Shown one piece after another: positions 22,917-33,283 of a stretch of 64,000 nucleotides of DNA. How positions within the stretch are numbered: position 1 is the first letter of the stretch; each line of letters starts with the position of its first letter. The stretch is from Silene latifolia (Eukaryota > Streptophyta > Magnoliopsida > Caryophyllales > Caryophyllaceae): NCBI RefSeq assembly GCF_048544455.1, contig NC_133537.1, positions 17,917,541 through 17,981,540 on the forward strand, in the 5' to 3' direction. The notes below the pieces were generated by a model, which was given only the letters and a program-made list of their open reading frames with translations, was not told the DNA's origin and made no database searches. Position numbers and translations under genes: made by a program.

Positions 22917-23969
22917 GAGTTATTCTACGTGGTAACCCTGTGTTTTTCCAAATTCTATATGTTAACCCTACTTTTCAGAGAACATACGTGGTAACCCTCA
23001 ACTATGTTAATACGCATTGTCGTAACCCTTAACTTTCTTTCCGCCAGTTTTGTTCGTTAAGTATGTGACGTGGCCAATTAAATTTTGAGATTTTCTATAA
23101 GGTAACCCTTTGTTTTTTTAAATCCTAGAAAATAACCCTATTTATTTATTTATTTTACAAAAGAAACACTCTTAAAAATACTCCCTTAGATCATAAATTT
23201 ATCATTCTTAGCACATTTTTCACTCGATTACTCCAAAAAAACGTCAACTTTTAATATCATCATCTCTTTAAGGTATCATTACCATAAATTTCCAAAAATG
23301 GGGTTAAATAATTAACAAAGAAATCCACTATTAAGCCCAATGTTTACAAATGAGTCTCCACTCCTCAATTGTACCCAACTTTATTGTATCAATTTGTCGA
23401 ATAATTGAAGTAAGTTATTATTGTGTTTACCACATATTTCAATTTTGTCGTATTTGATGAGGTTTCGAAAACAGAAGTTTATTAATTAGATTAACCCTTT
23501 GATTCAAATTTGGGATTGATTATTATAATGCTCGGAATAGAGTACTCTTACTTTGGTATTTAGAATATCTTATTGGAAATTTTTTGATATCGAACAAAGT
23601 TCTTATTGGATTTTTCTTTAAAAACTCGGTTAATTAAAGGGTAATGGGGGTGGATAAGACAATTTGGGCGTAATCGAGTAAAATTGTGAAAAAAAGATTA
23701 ATTAAGGGATTATATTTTTATGCACGTGTGATCTGTTAAAAAAGTACGGTTGACTTGTAGAATTTTTAAAAATATAGGGTTACCTTGTAAAAAATCTCAA
23801 AATTCAATTGGTCACGTCACATACTTTAACGGAGAAAATTGACGGAAAAAAAGTTAAGGGTCACGGCAATACGTATTAATAAAATTGAGGGTTACCATGT
23901 GTGTTCTTTGAAAAGTAGGGTTACCATGTAGAATTTGAAAAAACACAGGGTTACCATGTAGAAAAACCC
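22917..23969. mobile_element. Mutator-like element with ~200-bp TIRs, non-autonomous
   Basis: The left end reads GAGTTATTCTACGTGGTAAC and the right end, reversed, GGGTTTTTCTACATGGTAAC. The arms (22917-23120 and 23760-23969) remain alignable throughout, including TCAAAATTCAATTGGTCACG on the right and its counterpart on the left. A perfect 9-bp duplication AATATTTAA flanks the element (22908-22916 and 23970-23978). Long TIRs plus a 9-bp duplication identify Mutator-like elements. The interior is AT-rich without coding capacity. Confidence 0.9.
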
Positions 23970-24450
23970 AATATTTAATAATTCATAGTATGATACAATT
24001 TTTTTAAATATTTAAATTAAAATATTATAGATTAGAGTTAGTCAAAAAAATATAATTTGATAAAAATATTAATTTTAATGAAAATATAATAATTTAATGA
24101 AATAAACTATTATAATTATTAGCTTCCTTACTTAGTTAATGTATACATAATTGCTATTAGCTACCTTATTTAGAAAGATACTTTTTGGAGGGAAATATTG
24201 TGAGGATGCCTATTCATTTAGTAAATAGGGGATTTGTGAAGTATAAAATGGGTTAAATATTCTCCAAATAGATTAATAGGTCTCTCTTAAGACATGGTAT
24301 CATCTTAAATGTGAGACCGGTCGAATATGTATCATATTGCATTAATATGATCAAAAATCACTCATGTGGGGTAATAGTGATGTTTACATCAAAAGTTGGG
24401 ATTTAAGTCATTTGACAATGGTTCTGGATTTGATATTTTGGGATTAAATA
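23970..24450. other. AT-rich spacer, no supported feature
   Basis: Apart from a GTCTCTCTTAAGACATGG-type motif near 24282, common in dispersed plant repeats, nothing is recognised. Confidence 0.4.
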
Positions 24451-26283
24451 AAGGAAAAATTACAAATAACCACCACGTATTTGCGTTTTTTTACAAATTA
24501 TCACCATGTATTTTCATTTTTACAAATAACACCCGAACTTTAATGTATATTTCTCAATCACCACCGTATTTTTATCCCGGACATCATTTTTCTTATTTTC
24601 CGAGTTTTAAGTTGCAATTTACGCGAAATATCAAGATTATCCTCATTGACTTACACTAAATAATTCATTAATAACCAAACTTCTTCCTTTTTCCCCATTT
24701 CCATATTCTCATTCTTCCCCAATTCATTTATTCCATTTTCAGATTTACCTTCATCCTTCTTCCTGCTCTCCCACTCTCTCATTTTCCAAACTACTTTACA
24801 AATGCTGCAAATAGTATGATTTTTCAGTGAGTATGATTCATTTTCCAAAGTTTGCCCTCACTTGAATTAACAACTACTTCAACAGACCTGTGCGGGTTAA
24901 CCATGGACCCAGGCGGGTTCGAGTTCAGGACCCGAGCAGGAGCAAGTCGACCTCAGCGGTTCAGATTCAACCCAGGCAAATCCTCTTTCACTTCATCACT
25001 TCAGTTCTTGCTCTCAATTAATGATTCAAGTGCTCATTTTCGGGTCAACGAAATTCCTTTTGTTGGGTTTTACATCGGGCAACATCAGAGTGACGTGAAT
25101 GGTGATGTAAAACGGTGGTAAATAGATGAGATGTAATGATGGTACCACGTGAGCTGGAGTTTGAAGTCCCGAACTCGAATTCAGCGTGAAGATTGTATTA
25201 ATGGTGGCTAGAGGGTGAGAACAAATAAGCTTGTGAGGGAGAGCTTGTAGGGATGGCAATGGATAAGATCTGGATAGGATCCTATAGGATCCAGATCCAT
25301 ATCCTTATTCTTGTAGTGGATCCAGATCCGGTCCATATCCACAGGATCTGAAATTGTCAGATCCATATCCAGATCTGAAATTGTCAGATCCATATCCATA
25401 TCCAGATCCGGTCCATATCCATATCTGGATCTGGATTTATCCGGTATCCTTTTTATGGTAAAAAAACTACTTTTTAAAAATTAAAATATTAATTTTTGAG
25501 TTTTGTTATCAACTTAATATACTATTGTTTCATATTAGAATACAAATATTATAAAAAAAAAGCTGTAAAGGATATCGAAATAAAGTTTCATAAAAGAATA
25601 GTAACGATACCAAATTATTTTTTTGCAATTGAAAACTGTTAATGAGAAAGAAATCATAACTTAGTTTATGAACAAAAATAAAAAAAGATATATTTTTACT
25701 ATTTCTTTAACTTATTTTTTATTTTTATTTAAAATAAAAATAAAAATGGATCCAATGGTAGGATCTAGATCTTGACCATCAGATCCATATCCAGATCCTT
25801 TTTTATGCTCATAGATCCGATCCATATCCATATCCACTGGATCCAAAATATTGCGATCTAGATCCAATTTGTAGGATCTGGATCCTAGGATCTGGACAGG
25901 ATCCGGAATCCATTGTCATCCCTAAGAGCCTGTGTTGAGCGTAAACCACCAATTGCGGTGATCTGGTCATGTGCTTGTGGTGAGGAAAATCTGGAAATGG
26001 AATGAATTAATTGGGGAAGAAGGAGAATCTAGAAATGCGGAAGAATGAAGAAGTTTGGTTATTAATGAATTAGTTAGGGTAAGTCAATGAGGGTAATATT
26101 GGTATTTAGTGTAAATTGCAACTTAAAACTCGGAAAATAAGAAAAATAATGTTCGGGATAAAAATACGGTGGTGATTGGGGAGTATACATTGAAGTTCGG
26201 GGGTTATTTGTAAAAAAATGAAAATACGTGGTGGTAATTTGTAAAAAGCGCAAATACGTGGTGGTTATTTGTAATTTTTCCTT
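24451..26283. mobile_element. Long-TIR (Mutator-like) element with nested hAT-type element
   Basis: Both ends read AAGGAAAAATTACAAATAAC when viewed inward. The inverted repeats extend about 300 bp (24451-24760 and 25975-26283) with high similarity; the interior of the arms includes ACTCGGAAAATAAGAAAAAT on the right arm. Candidate 9-bp flanks GATTAAATA and AGATCAATA do not match well, so a target duplication is not proved and superfamily is inferred from TIR length only. A 677-bp element is nested at 25248-25924. Confidence 0.78.
25248..25924. mobile_element. hAT-type non-autonomous element with GGATCC-rich ends
   Basis: The ends TAGGGATGGCAATGGAT and ATCCATTGTCATCCCTA are inverted repeats, and the flanks AGAGCTTG (25240-25247) and AGAGCCTG (25925-25932) form an 8-bp duplication with one mismatch. 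TAGGGATG ends and 8-bp duplications are hAT features. Both subterminal regions carry many degenerate GGATCCAGATCCATATCC-like repeats, while the core (25440-25740) is AT-rich. No transposase. Confidence 0.85.
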
Positions 26284-26287
26284 AGAT

Positions 26288-26289
<2 letters not shown>

Positions 26290-26340
<51 letters not shown>
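26290..26340. repeat. (TA)n microsatellite at left border of the 4-kb element
   Basis: About 25 TA copies directly adjoining the terminal repeat at 26341. Confidence 0.95.
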
Positions 26341-26346
<6 letters not shown>

Positions 26347-27782
26347 GGATCTCGTATGAACCGAAAGTTCGGTGCGAACTTACGAACTAACTTAAAAGAC
26401 CTTAATTAAATAAGAAACTCACGCTACCGATCTCTAATTTGCTATCACTCACGCATTCCCCTATTTACCCAAAGTCAAACTCAAACCCCAGATTCACATC
26501 TTATCTTTTCCCATCCCTTACCCCTGCCACCTTCAACCATCACCGTCGTATCACCGACGTCCTCCGGCGACCACAAACATCACCGGTAATCTCCGACGAG
26601 AAACATATAGTCTTATCATTTTTAATCATACGACGGCACCGATGGTCTTCTCTTGCCTTCTCCATTCTCTCTTTGTGTCCTCGTCATCGCCGGAACGTCG
26701 ACAACTTCACCATCCCCGACGCACCATCACTGACCCTTCACCTACGTCAGACACTCGCTTCCCTTCGCCGTCACTTCTCCTTCGTGGACAACTCCTCGAC
26801 CTCTGGTGGTGTTTCAGGCCATCATCAAATTTGTTTTCTAATTTGAGGTTAATTTATGAAAAAATTGATTTTAATATACTAGATCTACAAGTCTACAAGC
26901 ATAATTACAAAATGGTAAGAGCATTTTGTGCTTCTGCAAAATATTCCGAGCAGGAAACATAAGTTTTATGCTAGGATTCATTTGTCGACGGAGAGGCCTA
27001 TGATGCTGCGTCAGGTTGCTGGTGATGTCGCCGGCGTCTTGCAAAACTTGTTGCTTTATACTGCTTATCTGTGAAAACTGAAATATGCCTTGTTTTGTAT
27101 TAACTTGGCAATGTGATCGAATTAGGGACAATCTGAAAGGACATTAAAATATGGTTGTTCTTGTGGAACAAGATCAGACGGAATTCAAACTTACGAACGT
27201 AATGTTAAGATCTCATTGACACTGAACTTTTGTCTTGCAATTCTTCCGGATTTATGTATCCAGGCCATTGTAGCTGGATAATTTGACTAGTTTATTGTAT
27301 CCCAAAAGTCAATGGCGTGCAAAACAGAGTGATCGACAACTATAAGTTTATCATTTCACTGGTTGTCTGAAGTTTCAAATGAATTTGGATGACTTGTTAG
27401 ACTTATAGGCATATTATACAGGTGAAGAAATTGGTATTGCAACTTGCGAAAACAACACCCATAATAGGAAGTCAATGATATGTAGAAAGATCAAATGTAT
27501 CCACTTTACAATGGTGATAATACGGGCCATATTGCCCACCAACTTTGTTTATTTTGCAACTTTATATAATGTAACATTAAACTAAGATTGCAGGGTATGT
27601 TTTTATATAACTTGATTTGTTTGATTATCATGTTGAAGGCTCACACGATATAAGCAATCAAAATCATAAAGCTGGCTTGGTAGAGGGGCGGAGTACTGCA
27701 TGTATATATGCCAATGCGCCCTTGGTTCAAAAACTCGGCTATCGACCGAGATGTATTGGTCTCTGTAGTTGCCGAGTTACCC

Positions 27783-28139
27783 ATTTAGATGGCTAGATAC
27801 ACTTCTTTACCTTGCTAGATACACATCTCTGGCAAGCTAGATACACTTATTTACCTTGTGAGATACATATCTCTAGCAAGCTAGATACACCCATTTAGAC
27901 TGCTAGATACACTTCTTTACGTTGCTAGTTACACATCTCTAGAAAGCTAGATACACATCTCTAATTATCTAGATACACTTGTTTAAATTTCTAGATACAC
28001 TTCTCTAACTTGCTAGATACATATCTCTAATTATCTAGATACACTCGTTTAAGTTGTTAGATACATACTTCTAACTAGCTAGATACACTCCTTTATGTTG
28101 CTAGATATATACCTCTAACTAGCTAGATACACTCATTTA
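27783..28139 (+). repeat. Minisatellite with CTAGATACAC units, ~15 copies of ~24 bp
   Basis: The unit is approximately GCTAGATACACTTCTTTACCTT, with alternating versions ending in CATCTCTAGCAA or TTATTTACCTT. CTAGATACA recurs every 23-25 bp across the block. No array-associated genes are present and the units are contiguous without spacers. Confidence 0.88.
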
Positions 28140-29480
28140 AATGAAAGAGTATATATCAAAATAAAATTAATAACTTTCATTTTATTTTCAATTTAAAGAC
28201 AAAGGAATATAAGACTCAGAAGCAAAATGCCACTATCTAATTCTAAACGCAGTTCAATTATCAGTGAACATTCACTTTGTAGTTCATCATCCTTTCAATA
28301 AACTCCCTAAAAATAGCGAACAAGTACAAAGACAAATCGACCATATCATCGCCAATGGCAACCACCAATCACTCCATTCCTCCTCCGAGCAATCCATCAT
28401 CGAGCTTCATTTCATTGTAGCCTACCAGCAATCCGTCGGCCACTGCAATTCTGAAACCAGCAACATCTTGGCACGAGACCGGAATTAGAACTGCTACCAC
28501 CATGCAAGAAAACTGGCAACATCATAGACTATAATTCAGCAAACTGGCAAGGTTGGCAGACATCAACAAATATGATCCAAACTTATTTTTCAATGAAAAG
28601 TCAAATAATTATACACTTTTAGCAAACTCGATCAATTTCATGAAACATTAAATTCTCAACTGCTCTAACAATACAGTCTACACCACACGAATAGGCTAGT
28701 AGACAGCAAAACTAGACACAAGGGTGAGTTAAAATTAAAGAGCTTATCAAGGCTCGATGGCTAATAGATACAACCAGTACTATTTTCTTACTCTAGAATG
28801 TTTATAAAGGGATGATCATAAAAGGAACTACCGTAAAACGAACTTTGCAAGAAATTCAGTAATAAGTAGTAATTAATTATTGTACATCTTATGGAATTAA
28901 TTACTGTACACTCGCTTAATATACATCGACATGTTGAGATGTTCAGCTATGAAAACAACACGATTATAACCATATCATCAGCATCAAAACGTCATGAGTA
29001 CAACGTTAAAATGGCATGACTCATATCCTGGTTTGAAACAAATCAAATTGAAAATTGCATATTTACTTAAAAGGAATAAAAATACCGTCATAAGCATCCC
29101 ACTTCAGTTAGTAATTGCCGAAAAAATGGCAAAAAGATCAAGATAGTCATTACTCATGGTAGTTATTAGAGCATATGAGCTTCCAGATGTAATGAAGCGA
29201 AAAACGTCAAACAAGGCAAATTGCATGAAACTTGAGAATTTCATTTCCATTTTCCATTTTCTACATTAAATTACAACACCGCCTTGAACCAAGGCATTCA
29301 GTAGGCAGCTCGCAAATTCAGTAAGAAATCGGGGAAAAAAGAGAAAATTGATCAGGCAACAGTGAATTGAAACAATGAACTGAATTTGGGAATGACGATT
29401 TATCTATGGCAGTGGCAGCTCCAGATACACAAGTTGATTTGTGTATCTTGTAATACTAGCTTGTGTATCTACGGTTATAT
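28140..29480. other. Interior of the 4-kb TIR element, no gene supported
   Basis: Low coding potential throughout. Only frames shorter than 80 codons occur, with no recognisable motif. Confidence 0.45.
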
Positions 29481-30396
29481 ATTATGCAACCACCACTCAC
29501 CACCTCACGATCACCACCACTGACCAGTGACCAACCCTACGCACGGTAAGAACACTGATCGATCCATCACGCAACACCGTCCACTAATCTCACCCATGAA
29601 CCATCGCCACCAATATCAACACCGACCCCTCCACGCAACCCACATGTGATTACCCCACAGTGTAAGCATAATCGAGTTTTATGAAGAAAAAAAGTGAAAA
29701 CAAAGTAAGATGTAACTAAATCACTTAAAACTCGATTTAAATAATGTAAGATCTACCAAAAACGGAGTAATATTACCTAAATCAAGATAGAGGATAATTT
29801 TCAAAAGAACAAACATAATGAATTGAGAATAAAATGATTGAAAAATATACCTGAGATTAATAAAAAAATAAAGATCGTTGAGGATGGAATTATGCAGGAA
29901 TACAAGTGCCCTATTTTTTTCAAGTTTCAGATCTAAAAATGCTAGATCTACCCATCTTCGAACACAGATAAGGACGCCAATAGGACTGACAGACGACATC
30001 GCTAGAACTCCGACATGACACCAACTCCACTAATAAGACACCACCAGACCAAAACGTTATTGATCCAGCCAGGTTATTGCGAAATTTGGATAGGATAATG
30101 GTCTCGATCCAACGTTTTTGTCGCCGGCAGAGGTGACAAATAAAGCTAGCGGTTGGTCGGGTTCGTCGGCGTAGATAGCAACGGTAGAATCATCATGTTC
30201 CAACAGTTCTCATAATGGCCGGAAGCTGCGACGAGTGATGGTGGTGGTGGATGATAAGGACAAGGGAGAAGGGAGTTGGGAATTTGGGATAATGGGTAAG
30301 GTGAAGGAAAAATAATGTACGGGTTGATTGTTTTTAAATTTGTTTTTGGGGTAGTTCGTAAGTTCGTATGGAACTTTAGTTCGTACCTGACCCCGC

Positions 30397-30400
<4 letters not shown>

Positions 30401-30484
<84 letters not shown>
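30401..30484. repeat. (TA)n microsatellite at right border of the 4-kb element
   Basis: About 42 TA copies. Six-frame translation produces an Ile-Tyr repeat artefact here. Confidence 0.95.
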
Positions 30485-30489
<5 letters not shown>

Positions 30490-30584
30490 ATAAACTTTTT
30501 GAGCGATATTGGAGAGTCCAACTTTTTTAAAATTCCTATATATAAAATAATTTTTATATTAAATTATTATCATTATCCTAATAA

Positions 30585-30738
30585 GTGTAGATCTAGCTTT
30601 TTCCTCTTAATAATTTATGAGAAAATTATCCTAATCGAAGTAGATCTAATAATTTATGAGAAAATAATCCTACGAGAACTAGATCAATTATTTATGAGAA
30701 AAATAATACTAATAGAAGTGCATCTAATAATTTATCCA
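30585..30738 (+). repeat. Short tandem repeat, ~40-bp unit, 3-4 copies
   Basis: The unit GTAGATCTAATAATTTATGA followed by GAAAATAATCCTA recurs near 30588, 30648, 30684 and 30718. It abuts the left end of the giant retroelement. Confidence 0.7.
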
Positions 30739-31443
30739 TTTGTGGACAATGGGCCCACGGGGGCGCTTGGGAGAGAACAAGCGTTTGCATTTGTGGAATC
30801 GCCACCAATTTATTGTGGAAAATTGGAAACCGTTCGAATACCTCGTGCCATGTCAAGACACAAAGTAGTGACATGAACACCAAGAACTCGTTACCCTTAG
30901 TATTCTATGTCTAGAATGACTCTCGTGGATGCCAATGAACACGGATGTTCACAGAGATCTGGAGTAAGGGGTGATGGTACGTATTAGGAAGCTCTTTTGA
31001 TCGAACACCTAATCCCGCCCGCCTCGATAGCGGCCTCTACTAATGATTAGGGAAGTTATTTATACTTGATATATTGTCGATTATATGCATGCAATGCAAC
31101 ATCCAACGTTTTAATCCTAACTGTGAGAATTAATACTAAGTCGGTTAACACGTAATTTAACATGCATTTGAGTCAAAGTCGGGATTTAAGAATGATTACA
31201 TGTGAAAGCATACAAGTGATATAATATAAGGAATACGATAATAATACAACAATAGAAAATTACAATAATTACAATGGGTTAAACGATTTATGTCGAAAAT
31301 ACTTCTAAAACGGATAATTTGAGAAAGAAATAAATAAACAAATTAACGAACAAGAATTAAGGGTGATAATACGAATAGTGGTTAATTAATACGTAAGCTA
31401 AAACTAGGTCAAGGCAAAACGGGAGTTCAGAGACATAAATCAA

Positions 31444-31510
31444 CCAGGAACAGGCGCAGCAGAGCTGCGCCCTCTGGAAGAGGCGCAGTAGTTGCTGCGT
31501 CTGTTCCTTG
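31444..31510. repeat. Hairpin cassette 1, left LTR
   Basis: The arms AGGAACAGGCGCAGCA (31446-31461) and TGCTGCGTCTGTTCCT (31493-31508) pair at 15 of 16 positions and enclose a second GCGCAG/CTGCGC pair. The corresponding cassette of the right LTR is at 55801-55864. Confidence 0.85.
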
Positions 31511-32047
31511 GCTCAGTTCTCGCTGTGAAGCCGGAATTGCAAATCGTTATTGCTTGTTGTGATTTTAAAGGTCGATTAGTATTATTTACTCGGATGAAAG
31601 TGATTAGCAGGTTATTTACATATGATTGATGGTCATGAAAACGATAAACATGGAACAAACGAAATAAGGATGAATTAATTACATGGTTTACGAGATTAAT
31701 AATTAACAAACTAAACTAATTAATTAGGTTAAATATGATGAATTAATGACGGATTAACGATGAATATGATAATAAACAGGTGGGAATATATCAAAGATCG
31801 AATTCCAGAAACTCAATATGAATGAATCGAATTTCTATAACCCGGTTTTGACTTTAGTGACGAAAACCCGCAAATATTAATTACTTGGGATTTAAGTCGG
31901 GAATTAATGAGATGAACTAACTATGAAGAATTATGAATTACAGGTTAAAATTATCATGCTTAAATTGTCGTATTAATGAAACAATGAACATTCGAAAACA
32001 AAGTGAAAAACAAAAGGACGAACAAAAGACGAAGGAAGAAGAAAGGA

Positions 32048-32135
32048 AGCAGGAACTGCGGCAGCCTCACGAAGAGGCGCAGCAGGTATCGCGTCCCTTC
32101 GAAGAGGCGCAGCAGTTGCTGCGTCCTTTCTCGAC
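32048..32135. repeat. Hairpin cassette 2, left LTR
   Basis: GAAGAGGCGCAGCA is present twice, and the second copy pairs with TGCTGCGTCCTTTC. The copy in the right LTR (56406-56490) has lost several pairing bases (AGGTGCAACAG and GTTGCG). Confidence 0.75.
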
Positions 32136-32453
32136 GGTTGTCCTCTGATAATCCGTAAAAAGGGTTTTAAACAAAGGGTTTTAGAAATCGGTTTTAATTG
32201 TATTTTCGACATAAATCTTACAATATGATTACAATAAATAAATGACAATAAATGAAAGAGAGATTTACATCCTCAGACTTACATGTTTGACGAAACGAGA
32301 TGAACTAAGTTTATGATTAGCAGGTACCGGGTGAAGAACATACGTCAAACGGATCAAATGCGTGATGTAGCATCAAGGAAGAGGCGCACCAAGGATGGGC
32401 CCACAAAAATAACGAACTCATAACGAATTTTTGAAAACTCGTATGAAGGGAAG

Positions 32454-32524
32454 CTGAGGAAAAGGCGCAGCAAGAGATGCGTCCCTTGGAAGAGCCGCAG
32501 CACCTGCTGCGTCTATTCCTGGGC
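32454..32524. repeat. Hairpin cassette 3, left LTR
   Basis: The arms CTGAGGAAAAGGCGCAGCA and TGCTGCGTCTATTCCTGGG pair imperfectly (about 14 of 19). The right LTR counterpart is at 58372-58444. Confidence 0.8.
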
Positions 32525-32637
32525 GTGTCTTTTCTGCGTAAAAACCCGATGAAACAGGGGTTTCATTTCATTTACTCGAAACACAAAATTTTAATTACTC
32601 TCTCAAATTCCAACCATTTCCGTCGAAATTTGATCCA

Positions 32638-33283
32638 AAAGCTTGAATTTGCCATAAATAATTGAGGTATATGTATCAATCTCGCATTTATCTTCCGTAT
32701 TTGCTCAAATGGGATCGACAAAATTAGGGTTTTCGACCCTAATTAGTCGAAAATTTGGGGCTTTTCCCCCAAATGATTTTGCCTTGCAAAATTTACTTTG
32801 TATACGGCCAACTGGTAATATAAGGATCATAACCATGTATTTGTTTCGAATTTTCGTTGAGTTTTGAGCATTTGAGTGAAATTAAGACGGTTTCACAGCT
32901 AAACCGTAAATTGCTTCGAAAATGGCTTTAGGATTGCCCATTTGTGACAAAACTTGATATTTGGAATCCTTGTGTGATGGTTAAACTTCCTACCATCTCA
33001 GAATTTTGGTTTGTGACGGCTTTTTCAGGACACTTTTTAGGGCATAATCGCCGTTATAACGAAATGCTGCTGAAATTCCGACTCGAACCCATGACTAGGC
33101 TTCAATTTAGGCTTGACTCGACCCAAATTACCACATGAGCGGACGGGTTGGTGGAAAAATTGCCAAAGATGGCAAGAAAAGAGCGATTTCGGAGCCCCGA
33201 AAACTCGAAAATCGCCTAATCAAGGCTCGTCGTCACTTGACGCGGCCTAAATTTGCCCTAATTTTGCAGGTGACGAGGCTTCT
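32638..33283. promoter_or_regulatory. Region between 3' LTR and the antisense PMD gene
   Basis: Probable upstream sequence of the plus-strand PMD gene. AG at 33268-33269 after AATTTTGC could be an acceptor for a non-coding first exon. No TATA box is assigned. On the minus strand it would be the element's 3' untranslated tract; a clear polypurine tract next to 32638 is not seen. Confidence 0.4.

Larger units (their letters stand above)
26341..30400. mobile_element. 4-kb TIR element bounded by TA microsatellites
   Basis: The left end AAATAGGATCTCGTATGAAC and the right end reversed, GGGGCGGGGTCAGGTACGAAC, continue into a shared CGAACTTACGAACTA and form about 48-bp inverted repeats with roughly three quarters identity. 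Both ends abut TA microsatellites. Insertion into, or generation of, TA tracts is seen in some plant MITEs, but I cannot assign a superfamily. The interior has CT-rich flanks (26430-26830; 29480-29650), a minisatellite (27783-28139) and no recognisable protein. Confidence 0.65.
30741..32637 (-). repeat. 3' LTR of the Ogre-type element (shortened copy)
   Basis: This matches the right LTR from TGTGGACAATGGGCC through 32318 and again from about 32329 to GATCCA at 32637. Relative to the other LTR it lacks an internal segment of about 1.56 kb (56678-58240 of the right copy), including the TATA box. Similarity elsewhere is very high by eye. Confidence 0.88.

Noticed and set aside
26439-26846. 135-codon Ser/His/Arg-rich frame
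   Set aside because: CT-rich terminal region of a TIR element; competing frames overlap and no domain is seen.
27783-28139. CRISPR-like array
   Set aside because: Units are contiguous and degenerate with no unique spacers, in a plant genome; it is a minisatellite.
30315-30530. Open frame with Ile-Tyr repeats
   Set aside because: Translation of the TA microsatellite.
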